From: Linnemannia schmuckeri | Taxonomy: Eukaryota; Mortierellomycota; Mortierellomycetes; Mortierellales; Mortierellaceae | Length of the DNA stretch: 64,000 nt | Reading direction: 5' to 3' | Assembly: GCA_029449235.1 (NCBI GenBank) | Contig: JANATG010000008.1 | Coordinates: 1 to 64,000, forward strand | Shown: positions 18,651-28,760 of the stretch, piece by piece | Numbering within the stretch: the first letter of the stretch is position 1 | Layout of the letters: every line of letters begins with the position of its first letter | Notes under the pieces: generated by a model | Told to the model about the DNA's origin: nothing | Databases searched by the model: none | The model's input: the letters and a program-made list of their open reading frames with translations, nothing else | Program-made: the position numbers and the translations under genes

Positions 18651-19624
18651 CCCGACTGGTCTGTTGGGAGATTGCCCACGTTAGCAATATTATTGACGGT
18701 CTGGGCCCTGGATGAGCGGTTGGTGTTGCGGTTTTTTCCACAGTCCCAAGAGTAGTGTCCGGCGTTGATTCGACGGCACTTGAAGCATCCGTTGTTGTCC
18801 TGCAGATATTTCTTTTCATCGTCGGTAAGGCGGGCAAGGCGTGGTTGGGATTGTTGATTGTTGAATTGGGTTGTCATGGCGTGGACGGCAATGGTAAGGG
18901 ACTGGACCGAGGCCATAAGGGCGCGGGTGGTGGGGTCGAGGCTGATGTTATCGATTTCCATTGCCATTGGGTCAAAAGCTGGGGGTGCTGGGTTTGAGCT
19001 GGTGGTTGGAGTGTGAGAGCGCATGCTATTCATAGCCTTGGCAAACATACCCTTTGTGGCTCCTTTGGGGCCAAAAGCATAGATGGTGTCAAATCCTTCA
19101 GCCTTGGAACACATATCAAAAAAGGTGTTGTTGGGGTTAGATACCTGATCGGTCTGAAGCAGCTGTCTCAGATCGTCGGGGCAGCCTTGGAGAAAAACAA
19201 CTTTGACGGTGGCTTCGAGAAACACGCGACCAGTGGGATCTTCCGTGAGCAAGATGTTCATGTAGAGGCGGATGCGGGTAAGGTACTCGGCCAGGTTGGT
19301 GGTAAGCTTGGCATTGAGAAGAAGGCCGCGAACTTGCTCGAGAAATCCATCAGGCATGTATGCCTTCTTGAACAGGGTTGTAAAGGTGGAGTACTCGCAG
19401 GTGTCGTCGATGTTAAGTGATTCCCACCAGAGGAGAGAGGTTTGGTTGAGGAGGTTGACGGCATGGATGGTGCGTTTTCTGTCGGGTACGTTCTTCATGG
19501 TAAAGTAGCGTTGCACCTCTTTCAGCCAGGCGAGGCATTTGAAGCCATCGCGAGTGCCGTTGTACTTGGCGGGTTTGGAGGTTGTGTCAAGTTCAATGAT
19601 GGTGGCGAGGTTGTCGTCGGTCAT
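18632..19624 (-). CDS. gag: A3 Gag polyprotein (from the inner ATG)
   Basis: These 330 residues from the inner ATG cover the capsid domain and the long-spaced zinc knuckle CFKCRRINAGHYSWDC. The ATG at the LTR/primer-site border (19816) is present, but its frame is stopped by TAA at 19742-19744, a CAA-to-TAA change relative to A2 and A4. Either the inner ATG is the real start and this copy is healthy, or A3 is defective. Gag stops with TAG inside the pol frame. Confidence 0.88.
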   Translation of the reverse strand: MTDDNLATIIELDTTSKPAKYNGTRDGFKCLAWLKEVQRYFTMKNVPDRKRTIHAVNLLNQTSLLWWESLNIDDTCEYSTFTTLFKKAYMPDGFLEQVRGLLLNAKLTTNLAEYLTRIRLYMNILLTEDPTGRVFLEATVKVVFLQGCPDDLRQLLQTDQVSNPNNTFFDMCSKAEGFDTIYAFGPKGATKGMFAKAMNSMRSHTPTTSSNPAPPAFDPMAMEIDNISLDPTTRALMASVQSLTIAVHAMTTQFNNQQSQPRLARLTDDEKKYLQDNNGCFKCRRINAGHYSWDCGKNRNTNRSSRAQTVNNIANVGNLPTDQSGNAPSN

Positions 19625-19815
19625 GATGGTGAGTTCCGATAAAAAGTCAGTGATAAAATACGTGTTAATGGGTGGAAGACAGGGTGAGGGGATGGAGGAG
19701 GTGCTAGGTGAGGTTTCTGGGGAGCTGGAGGAGTCTGGGGTTTATGCTGGGTGTTCTGGGGGTTGTGCTGAGTGTTCTGGGGTCTTGTTGGTGGAATTGT
19801 GAACCTTTGCTACCA

Positions 19816-19913
19816 TGCAACTTTTGTAAGGAGTGGAAGGAAGAGATGTCTTTGTATTTTGGTAATAGTTGTCTATTTATCTAATTAAGGTAATCGGGGG
19901 TCCAATCGTTGCA
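19816..19913 (-). repeat. A3 5' LTR
   Basis: A 98-bp LTR identical to 14673-14770. The primer-binding site TGGTAGCAAAGGTTC follows at 19801-19815 on the minus strand. Confidence 0.95.
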
Positions 19914-19918
19914 CGAGG

Positions 19919-20822
19919 CCATAAGGGCGTGGGTGGTGGGGTTGAGGCTGATGTTATCGATTTCCATTGCCATTGGGTCAAAAGCTGGGGGTGCTGGGTT
20001 TGAGCTGATGGTTGGAGTGTGAGAGCGCATGCTATTCATAGCCTTGGCAAACATACCCTTTGTGGCTTCTTTGGGGCCAAAAGCATAGATGGTGTCAAAT
20101 CCTTCAGCCTTGGAACACATATCAAAAAAGGTGTTGTTGGGGTTAGATACCTGATCGGTCTGAAGCAGCTGTCTCAGATCGTCGGGGCAGCCTTGGAGAA
20201 AAACAACTCTGACGGTGGCTTCGAGAAACACGCGACCAGTGGGATCTTCCGCGAGCAAGATGTTCATATAGAGGCGGATGCGGGTAAGGTACTCGGCCAG
20301 GTTGGTGGTAAGCTTGGCATTGAGAAGAAGGCCGCGAACTTGCTCGAGAAATCCATCAGGCATGTATGCCTTCTTGAACAGGGTTGTAAAGGTGGAGTAC
20401 TCGCAGGTGTCGTCGATGTTAAGTGATTCCCACCAGAGGAGAGAGGTTTGGTTGAGGAGGTTGACGGCATGGATGGTGCGTTTTCTGTTGGGTATGTTCT
20501 TCATGGTAAAGTAGCGTTGCACCTCTTTCAGCCAGGCGAGGCATTTGAAGCCATCGCGAGTGCCGTCGTACTTGGCGGGTTTGGAGGTTGTGTCAAGTTC
20601 AATGATGGTGGCGAGGTTGTCGTCGGTCATGATGGTGAGTTCCGATAAAAAGTCAGTGATAAAATACGTGTTGATGGGTGGAAGACAGGGTGAGGGGATG
20701 GAGGAGGTGCTAGGTGAGGTTTCTGGAGAGCTGGAGGACTCTGGGGTTTGTGCTGGGTGTTCTGGGGGTTGTGCTGAGTGTTCTGGGGTCTTGTTGATGG
20801 AATTGTGAACCTTTGCTACCAT
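19919..20822 (-). pseudogene. gag: A4 Gag, interrupted
   Basis: Gag is open from the border ATG at 20822 to the A3 insertion, with a further piece at 14519-14672. The capsid domain is complete but the protein stops in the inserted LTR. Replacements relative to A2 (Val to Ile and Asp to Asn in KNVPDRK, Gly to Glu in GPKGATK, Asp to Asn and Arg to His near the C-terminus) are all transitions. Confidence 0.88.
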
Positions 20823-20919
20823 GCAACTTTTGTAAGGAGTGGAAGGAAGAGATGTCTTTGTATTTTGGTAATAGTTGTCTATTTATCTAATTAAGGTAAT
20901 CGGGGGTCCAATCGTTGCA
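20822..20919 (-). repeat. A4 5' LTR
   Basis: A 98-bp LTR identical to those of A2 and A3. Confidence 0.94.
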
Positions 20920-20923
20920 CATA

Positions 20924-21175
20924 GTTACCCCCAAATCCAGTTGCGAGCCCAGTTGGGAGTCCAATACCGATCCCTTTCCTCAGCCCATGGAACTAGACAC
21001 CACGTCGCACGCCGGTCCTCGTCACCACCGGGGTCAAGAAAAACAAGTACAGTCAGACTGGAAAAACCGTACTTGCTTTATGTATCATTCCCCTGATCAT
21101 CAGATTTGTGATTGTCCCAAGAATCCAGGTCAAAAAACAGCAAGTCGTACTAAGGTGCTACATAGCACTCAGTAA
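20924..21175 (+). pseudogene. Gag zinc-knuckle remnant of the Gypsy relic
   Basis: An open stretch of about 80 codons contains PMELDT followed by CFMYHSPDHQICDCPKN. This resembles the end of many fungal Gypsy Gag proteins (CFYCG..GH...DCP), but the second zinc Cys is Tyr and the usual GH is DH. It is unrelated in sequence to families A and B. It has no start codon of its own and its N-terminus is cut off by A4. Confidence 0.6.
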
Positions 21176-21487
21176 ACCGTCCTCAGTCCTACCCCAGATG
21201 GCTATCAAGTGATATGCCAACCCCTATCCATCAAACTAGTCTACCACTGTCGATTAAGTTATCGACACTGTCTAGATCGTCGCCACTAAGTTGTGCGTGG
21301 ACGACCATCCCGTTTATTGTCGACTGTAGAGTTGACACTATCTGTCTTGTCACCATCAAGTAATGCGTTGACTCCTGTACCCTTGTTGGACTTGTCAAGT
21401 AATAAGTTCATACCCCGTTCCAGTTATATCCACCAAGCCCAGTTACATGCAGAAACTTAAGCACCGGATCTCCTTTAGAAGGAGGAG

Positions 21488-21745
21488 TGTCAGAGTTTTA
21501 CTCTGATGACTGGTACATGACCAACGCCACCAACTTCTAGATTCTTCTAGCGCCACCAAATGACCAAGTAGCCCTTGCTAACTAATCAAGCACTAGAACT
21601 ATCCAGAGATAACCTGGTCTCCAAGTAACAATATAAATAGTCACCACATCCATAGTTTAGTTCAGTAGCCTTAATACAAGCTTTGTTCATAACAATCCAC
21701 TTTATTAAAGACTCACCCCCATAACAAGTTCTCAGCCTTGTTACA
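21488..21745 (+). repeat. Probable 3' LTR of the Gypsy relic
   Basis: It starts TGTCAGAGTTTTACTCTGA right after a purine tract and ends TTGTTACA, beyond which recognisable Tc1 transposase codons resume. The TATA box at 21630 fits a promoter in U3. No second copy is in the window, so the ends are inferred. Confidence 0.6.
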
Positions 21746-22638
21746 AAGAGTCGCTGTTTTATATAGGCCCAAACATGTTCAATGGGGTTGAGGTCCGGAG
21801 AGTTGGGCGGCCATTTAAGAACAGTGACATTGCGCTTCCGAAGCCAGTTTTGTATAATGTTTGAAGTATGCACTCGAGCATTGTCCTGCTGAAAAATGGA
21901 TATAGCCGGGTCCATGCCATACCACTTGAAGGAGGCGAAAACATAATCGCGGAGAATCTCAAGGTAGAATTCCGAATTGAGTGTGCCATTGATCCGACAA
22001 AGGTCTCCTGGGCCAAAAAACGTAATGCATCCCTAGACCATCATCTTACCTCCACCCCCCTGCGGCAATGGATGGACTTGATGATGCAGCAATCGCTTGT
22101 GCTCGCGATCACTATAAAAGTACTTCCTGCCAAACGACCCCACGCGACTGATGATGCTCTCATCAGAGAACATTACACGTTTCCAGTCATCTACTGTCCA
22201 ATGTTTATGCCTGTGTGCAAATGCAAGCCGCTCCTGCACATGATTCGGTTTGAGATCAGGCCTTGTCCGTTGAACGTAGGCCCTGATTCCTTCCTTTCGT
22301 AGATTCTGCCGAATCGTCTCCACGTGAACCTGCACTCCATCCCTTCTTCGAACAAATCGTTGTGCCTTGCGGAGCGAATCAAGTCGGCCAGTGTTAAGAT
22401 GACGGATGAGAGCCTTTGTTGTCCTTGGGGTAATCTTGGCTCGTCTACCCACTTTTGGAGGAGGAACATTCTCCTTGATCCTGTTCCTGATGTTAATTGC
22501 AGTTCCGATGGAGATCCCGACTGAATCGGCCACTTGTCGGACGGATCGACCTTGAGTTAGCTGTTGGATGGCATCGTGGACTTTTGAGGGTGGGGTTGGT
22601 TTGTTTTTTCCTGATGGATTGTTCGGTTTTGACGGCAT
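21746..22638 (-). pseudogene. Tc1-type DD34E transposase with one nonsense codon
   Basis: The transposase starts at the ATG at 22638, with a helix-turn-helix N-terminus (GRSVRQVADSVGISIGTA). The first catalytic Asp is in FSDES and the second in QQDNARVHTS. The Glu in SPDLNPIE is exactly 34 residues later, the Tc1 signature. The frame is single and continuous except for TAG at 22033-22035, where Tc1 proteins have Trp (VWGC), so TGG to TAG is likely. The last recognisable residues are KQRL at 21746; about 50 residues beyond that are LTR sequence read by chance. Confidence 0.85.
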
Positions 22639-23142
22639 CGTGTTTGGTAGATGGAGGATCGAAAGAAAATAAGGAGTATGAAGAAAAAGTCTTGTTAAAA
22701 AGTTGTTGCAGAAGCAGTTGATCTTCAAGATTGTGAAATGCAAAAAAACTGATCAACCGAATCATCTAGATTCACAATGTTTTTTCATGGTGACGTCATT
22801 ACCAAAAAGGATCAGGATCGCACAGACGCATGATTACGAGTTGCGAGAATCATCGAGAAGCATCCCGGGGCTGATTGCAAAGATGGTGATGGAGCATTTC
22901 AAAAAAAGCGTCAAAATCGCGATTTGGTTGATCAATTTTTTTGAGCACTTTAAGATCTGCATTTCAATTTCGGCGATGAGCCGATGGAGGTCCCTGCAAA
23001 AAAAGGTAAGTGGTAATGAATGAGGCCGCGAATCAAGAGAATGAATGACAGAAATCTGGGAACCAGGTGGAACATTGGTGAATGAGCATTTCAAAAAAAG
23101 GCAGAATTCACAAAAAGGTGGATCACTTTTGTGGCGCACTTT
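21746..23142 (-). mobile_element. Tc1/mariner transposon, 3' end truncated
   Basis: A Tc1 transposase lies on the minus strand. To its right two related boxes, GATCAATTTTTTTGAGCACTT (inner, about 22932-22952) and GATCACTTTTGTGGCGCACTT (outer, about 23122-23142), lie 190 bp apart in the same orientation. The outer one is followed by TA. This fits an IR/DR-type terminal repeat. The opposite terminal repeat is missing where the Gypsy LTR begins. Confidence 0.75.
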
Positions 23143-23363
23143 ATTCTATAACATTCTTGAGAAGGTCGAATTAGTAAAAAACGAAAAAGACTTGAAGAGG
23201 AAACGTAGACGACAACAATGAATATAATAAATGCTAGGCAGTGTGAAGGCAGCAGGGGCATGTTGTTAATCGTATAATAAAAAAAGTATGTTACTTACAA
23301 AGCTCACAAGAGACAAGAGAAGGGCAAAAGACAAGGAAGGCAAACTGCAGTTTATTCGCGTGG

Positions 23364-26300
23364 TTATATAACATTATAGGGCAAGTAGGATAGAGGCGAA
23401 GATGCTTTGGCATCAGTGGAATCAGCTGCTCGAAGGGTAGAATGTCCTGGGTGGGAGGCCAGCTCCTGCTGAGGATGGGAATGAAGTGAGCGAGGCGGAA
23501 GATGGTGGTGGGGAGCATGTGGGTGAGATGGGTCATGCAGCTTCTCGTTGTCTGGCGTCTCCTGCCAAAGAGACATCTGTTCCTGCTCCCGCTGAAGCTT
23601 GAGCATTTCCGGGAAACACTGATGGCCACATCCAGTGGGGCACTCTGCTGACTGAGAGAACCATTCCTGTGCGTGCTGCAGATGAAAACCATGCGAACAC
23701 TGTGTACACCAGGTAAAGATGCCACGCACAGTCTTGTGACAGACCGAACACGAGCTCAGAACCTTGCGGCAACGATCACAAGCCCAAAATCCAGACGAAC
23801 TTGGCGCTCGATTTAGGATAGGTTTCATGCAGCTCGAGCAGGATGTGTGGATCGTAGTCGAGTCCTGATTCATAGTATGGATCCTAACATCTTTGCATGC
23901 CTGTGAGACTGCCGTCGCAATGCTCCATAGCTTGAACCTGGACAACAGATCAATATACGACCCGAACCACTGTTCTGAAAGCTTAAACTCTGGCAGATCC
24001 TCCTCGTCCGCCAGAACCAACAATATTGTGACACACATCTGCACTTCTCCTTGATCGGCGTAAAAATCCAGCAAGTTACGAATGGTATCGTCGTGCGACC
24101 AATTCCGTTTGACAGGGGCATCCGAGACTTTGATCGCGAAAAGACTCGGCACAACCGGCTTTGCCGCCCTCGTCTCCAAACTATCATTATCGTCGTCGTC
24201 ATCCTTTTGCTCATCCTCCTTTGTTACAGCCGCCATCTATCGTTAAATTGAAAGATGAACGAGAATCAGAAACTATTGGAGTACACTGAATGAGTTACTC
24301 GATGCAGCTATACCTAGAGTGTGACTCCATACCATGGCTTCGGATGGAACGGCGTCGACTAGAAATTTACAAAAGAAGAAAAAAAGGTGAGCATAAAAAA
24401 GAACGTAGTAACAAGTCAGTAGCTTGAACGGACGATGAGGGGAAATAGGGTAATAAATACAAGACTCTCGGTCAAAAACGCACCTTGAGATACAACGATG
24501 GCCGGCTCGGCCATTTCACTAAAGAACAGCTTTAAGGCGGTCCAAGTTTGAGAATCGCGATATTTGTTGGCTTGCCATGCGACGTTCGAGTTGTGTTCGC
24601 ACACCACCCGAATGTTACCTGCCTCCATGGAATAATTTTGAGCGCAGTAAATAAATGCTTCATGGTTGAACAGTTCGCAATCGAACACTCCTCCCGTCTG
24701 TCTTGTCCTATACACCATCGGCTAATGGTGGAAATGAAAGAGATTAGATGCAAGTCATGCATGTAAATTAGCACGTGCCCTTTAGCCATTATGTTCTCAA
24801 AAACGACGTAACTACTAACATGTACAACTATACCTCAGAACTGCCGTCGATCGCTACAGCCTTTGCGTTCGGTCGGCCAGGCTTGGGAACAAGATCTCGC
24901 TCAAAAGAATCAGGACCTGACTTTGTCGAAACCGTGAATGCCAGCTGACCATAACAGTTCATTGCTGCCTTTCCGCCCGGTAGCAAGTCCGCTGATATCG
25001 TTTGTCCCTTGACAAGAGTCGAGGCAAATGTCTTGTCTTTGGAAACGGTCCACAGGACATCGCTGTCCTTCCAGAGAATAGACGTCGCGTCTTTGTCATG
25101 CTGAGAGAGAACGTGAAGCGGTACGTACGGTCGCCGCACGTCAAACACCTGCACAGTTGACTCGTCCTTGAAACTCGCTGCAAGTTGATACGGCCTGTTG
25201 GGTCGCCATTGAACTTTGGATGTATACTGGATCGTAGGGATGGTGTGAATCTCTCGCCTTTTCTCATCCTCCATGTCCCAAACCTGTTGTTGCCAAAAAT
25301 GTATCCGGTCAGTTCAAAAATGTTGCTCTCCTACTCCATGAGCTGCAAAAAATAAAAGTTACGCTGTCGAGTACTCACCTTGATGGTCCTATCGCGTCCA
25401 CCGCTCGCCAAAAATCTCCCACTTGGGTGATAATCTAGGGATGTGACAAATCCCATATGGGCCATAAACTTTTTCTCGCCAGCAAGAGGGTTCCGGAGAT
25501 CCCAGCGCTAATTGTCGCATACGATTCGTGATATAGTAATTGAAGATTGTCGAGAATTAGGACCCATGAAGAGCGAAGAAACAGAGCAGCATATAAGCCA
25601 TAGTACGACATATTCTTGCGCCTTACCTGAATGTTTCCACTCTCATAACCTGCCACAATGTCATTCGTGGACGCTGGGTTGAACTGAACTTCTCGAACAA
25701 TGTCCTTTGCATCCATGACAGTTCCTGGCTTATCGCGAACTCGTAAATCCTTAAAAGGTTCGTTTAAATTACTCGGTTAGTAGTCGACGATCATAATGAC
25801 CTTGTTAGCCGCAGCGTGTATTGTGCATTGAGCATTATCACTCACCCAAAGCCTGATGGTAGAATCTGATGATGCGCTGAGGAGCAAATTGGGTTCTTGC
25901 GGTGAAAAGCAGATCCTGTTGACAGAGCGGGTGTGCTCCTTGATTGTCCGGCCTATAAGGTCAAACGTGGGAACCATAGTCAGTATATTCGTACTCTATA
26001 TATCATTTGCACTTTGCCAAGAGGTGGACAAGAGTTATTGGTGAGTCTACCGATTTTGTTGTGAGTTCCGATATCCCAAATGACAATGGGTCCGTTGGTA
26101 CCAATCGTGGCAATCTTTGCATCTCGTCCTAGAAGGTTGCAAGAGTGAGCAAAAATAACCCGTTCAGTTCTGTGTGAAAGTTTAGTCCAAACACGCAACT
26201 TTGCTCTGTCAGTCGTTATGGTCTCCCTACCTGTAGTTGGACCCCACTTTACGTCCATGCTTCCTGCAAAGTTGTTCCTAACACCTACCGCTTTCAAATT

Positions 26301-26995
26301 GATAGCTTCCTCGGCGCCCCACTCATTGACATTCAGGATTTTGAGAACTATCAATAAATAAGGTAAAGTAATGGTCTGAGTAATTAAATACATCATTTCG
26401 TAGCGGGAGTAATTGCATAGAAATAGTAGACATATTCGTTACCATCACGGCCAACAACGGCAACCATTGAATAGTCTGGAGAGGCCGAAAGAGCCCAGAG
26501 CGCGCCATTGGTGTCAAACTTGTAGGTATTTGGGCTGCTGATGGGTGATATGGATGGTTGCAGAGGACTTTGACCGCCGTTAGACCCTGCGCCGTCCTGC
26601 TGGGAATGACCTCCGTTGCTGACCACCAAAGGTGCTCCTGATGAAGCCCCTCCTCCACCTGCTGCGCCGATGCCTAGACCGTTAGATCCAGAGATGTATC
26701 CAGGGCTTCCTAATGTATTGTAGCCGATGGCCGATCCTCCGTTGGCTGCGGTCTGTGGTGCTGAGGACACAGAGGTATTTGAGCTGGCAGAGACAGAGGC
26801 AACATTGTTTCCTGCACCAGACCCTTTCGGCGAGGTGCGTTGGCGTCCGCTTCGATTTCCTCTGCTGTCTCCTCCGGTGCCTCCTAGCCGCGGTGAGACA
26901 GGGAATGCGTTTGTTGTCGAGGTGTTAACGGTTGCAGCAGCGGAGGGAGGGATGGTGGGATCCTTCCTCAACTTGAGCATGTCTCTGTTCATCAT
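23364..26995 (-). CDS. WDR24: WDR24-like subunit of the GATOR2/SEA complex
   Basis: This protein acts on vacuolar/lysosomal membranes in the complex that tunes TORC1 to amino acids; the yeast relative is Sea2/Rtc1. Ten exons give a clean 897-residue frame: 26995-26443, 26347-26231, 26128-26051, 25952-25846, 25749-25627, 25507-25379, 25283-24834, 24721-24484, 24358-24333 and 24236-23364. The N-terminus is a Ser/Gly/Asn-rich tail, then WD40 repeats (IATIGTNGPIVIWDI, LLLSASSDSTIRLWDLR, FLASGGRDRTIKVWD). A middle helical region contains VCEHNSNVAWQA. The C-terminus is the zinc-rich RING-like end (CSSCMKP, CDRCRK, CSVCHKTVRGIFTWCTQC, CPTGCGHQC). The ninth exon (26 bp) is the least certain. A Tc1 element ends 220 bp past the stop. 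Confidence 0.9.
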
Positions 26996-27396
26996 GTCGC
27001 TCTAAGTGATTCGTGTCGTGTCGAGTGCTATTCGTGCGGAGTCGCGAGAGCTGTTATCGCGGGGTTGTTAATAGAGGGGCTGTTTGTTTGGATCAAGCAA
27101 AAGAAAGGGGGGGGAGGACAGGGCGGTTGCGTGCGTGAAAGTTGCAGAGGGATCATCCAACCATCGAGAGACAAAAGTTTGTTTCGAGTGTGTGTTTTGT
27201 TGAACGGTGTGGTGATGGTTCTGCTTCCTTGCGTTCCTCCTGCTCCTGCTTGTCGGCCTGTTTCTTCTATACGAGTCGAAAAACGAGAGGAAATAAAAAA
27301 AATGCAAGCCAAAGTTCTGTTGGTCAGTCATTCCGCTCGGTTTGTGACTGGTCGACTTCGCTTCTTTATTCAAATTCTGATGCTCTTCCTCTCACT
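26996..27396. promoter_or_regulatory. WDR24 upstream region up to the LINE insertion
   Basis: About 400 bp between the WDR24 start codon and the LINE. It contains a G-run (27107-27116) and no clear TATA box. Together with 28260-28760 it formed one divergent promoter region before the LINE landed. Confidence 0.5.
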
Positions 27397-28207
27397 CCGA
27401 GTGACTAATAAGCCTGAGCTGACAAGCAAACTGAAGCAGGAACGGGAAAGTCTGGTCTCCCAACTCGTCCAATCAAAAATCAGGAGTATGTCGCAGGCCT
27501 ACCTCACTGTGATACAGGACCCGCCGGCGGGACTGGTAGGCGACCGGATCCAACAACGAGTACTGTCCATAGTACTCTATGGAGCCGGCAAGAGCATTGT
27601 GACTTTTGGCGCTGCTACCACCAAACAACTACGGCACTTCCTATCCTCCTCCCCGCTACCAGGGACAGACCCGTCCCCCACTGTATCAACGTCCCGCTCT
27701 GAGGAAGGATCTGCATCCCAATGGCGCAAGTTCTGGCGTGCAAAGATTCCTCACAGAGCCCGCACAATATGGTGGCGATACAAGCGAGACATTCTTCCAT
27801 GTGGCACACTCCGTGCTCACCGCTGGAATCAAGACCCAAAGTGCGAAATGCGGGGATGTAGAGAGCAGAGAGCAGACAAGAATCACTACGTCTTTCAGTG
27901 CTCTGCCAAATATCTGGCATGGCAGTCCACGCTGAAGGAATATACCGACAAGCCCCTCTGGTCGGACGAGGATTTACACTCGCTCCTCTCTTTCACGCCT
28001 CCTGAGTTCTCCATCAAACCCGAGTACAACATCTCCGCTCCTCAGCTCTTAGCATGTTGCCTGATTGGGGTCCACACAGCCAACATCACCCTCTTTTTGC
28101 ATGATCAGACCCAGTCTTGGGACGATATCTCCAAAAACATCACAAAAGAAATACACAAAACTATTGCACAAAATAATCATTTTAAGTCTACGGACACAAG
28201 CCACTAA
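27397..28207 (+). pseudogene. C-terminal end of the LINE reverse-transcriptase protein
   Basis: About 270 residues are open to TAA. They contain the zinc motif found after the reverse transcriptase in many LINE ORF2 proteins: FWRAKIPHRARTIWWRY, then Cys-X4-Cys and His-X4-Cys in CEMRGC and NHYVFQC. The reverse-transcriptase core and endonuclease are missing through 5' truncation. The frame happens to remain open upstream into flanking DNA, so a longer apparent ORF from 27065 is a chimera without meaning. Confidence 0.85.
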
Positions 28208-28222
28208 TAAAAAGACTAAAAA

Positions 28223-28259
<37 letters not shown>
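27397..28259 (+). mobile_element. 5'-truncated LINE (non-LTR retrotransposon)
   Basis: An 863-bp fragment ends in 32 A residues (28228-28259) and is flanked by the 13-bp duplication TCTTCCTCTCACT at 27384-27396 and 28260-28272. Truncation at the 5' end, a poly-A tail and a target duplication of this size are the marks of LINE retrotransposition. The insert lies between WDR24 and the WD40 gene. Confidence 0.93.
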
Positions 28260-28263
<4 letters not shown>

Positions 28264-28760
28264 CCTCTCACTACTTCCACCAACTGGCTGCTTCAAACTT
28301 ACTCGACTTATCGACTGCTTTTGCATCCTTCATCGCAGCTGGCTCCCGTTCGACAATCACACACAGGATCCCTGCATTCACGGGTACGACCACAACAAAA
28401 GAGGTAGAAGCAAAGCGTGAGCAAGAAGGAGCAGGACAGCCCAACACTAATCAAACGGCATCAGCATCACTTAACGGACAAGCAACCGATGGACTTGACC
28501 AACGGGTCGCCAAACACCTCTCTTACCTCGTCCTTGCAGGCAATGAATATCTGCAGCAAGGATCAGGAGAGCAATAGTCCTGCAAAGCGAGCGTATGACA
28601 CTTTCGCGTCTATTCAACCATGTCTCTTCAAATGCGTTTGAAGAAGCCTACAAGGACATCTTCCAGCAGTGCACCACTGACATCAGTTACCGTTCTTTGT
28701 ATTGCCTGTCTGCCTCTGGATAGTATGCCTGCCATGGCCGCCACTCATAGTCACGTTGGC

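Larger units (their letters stand above)
14673..19913 (-). mobile_element. Full-length Ty3/Gypsy chromovirus, family A, copy A3 (5,241 bp)
   Basis: This complete minus-strand element has identical 98-bp LTRs at 14673-14770 and 19816-19913. It is flanked by CGAGG and inserted in the gag of A4. It is exactly as long as A2 and nearly identical to it. Both insertions are therefore recent. Confidence 0.97.
19914..20919 (-). mobile_element. Element A4, 5' LTR and most of gag
   Basis: This is the 5' part of a minus-strand family A element: LTR at 20822-20919, primer-binding site, then gag to the A3 insertion at 19919. The first five bases are the second CGAGG copy of A3. A4 is the outermost element of the nest and is itself inserted in an older Gypsy relic to the right. 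Its 3' end is missing, so its own target duplication cannot be checked. Confidence 0.93.
20920..21745 (+). mobile_element. Decayed third Ty3/Gypsy relic (gag remnant plus 3' LTR)
   Basis: The left part codes for the end of a Gag-like protein (next entry). The right part has a purine tract ending GAAGGAGGAG against TGTCAG at 21488, then 258 bp ending TTGTTACA at 21745, with a TATAAATAG box at 21630. These are the marks of a plus-strand 3' LTR. There is no pol between gag and LTR, so this is either an internally deleted or a non-autonomous copy. Its left LTR is lost beyond A4. It appears to have inserted into the Tc1 element to its right. Confidence 0.65.

Noticed and set aside
1863..19913. A2 and A3 as one element duplicated by misassembly
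   Set aside because: They are in opposite orientation, have different target duplications (CCGAC and CGAGG), different host elements, and several sequence differences.
21586..21745. Continuation of the Tc1 transposase for about 50 residues
   Set aside because: The residues do not resemble a Tc1 C-terminus and lie wholly inside the LTR-like segment that begins with TGTCAG.
22033..22035. TAG as a reassigned sense codon, since Tc1 and the F-box gene have in-frame TAGs
   Set aside because: The glycohydrolase gene and both gag genes end naturally in TAG, and the F-box gene also has a frameshift. Ordinary decay explains the TAGs.
27065..27396. Apparent start of a 380-residue protein leading into the LINE
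   Set aside because: The first 110 codons are host DNA in front of the LINE, outside its target duplication. Their fusion to the LINE frame is chance.
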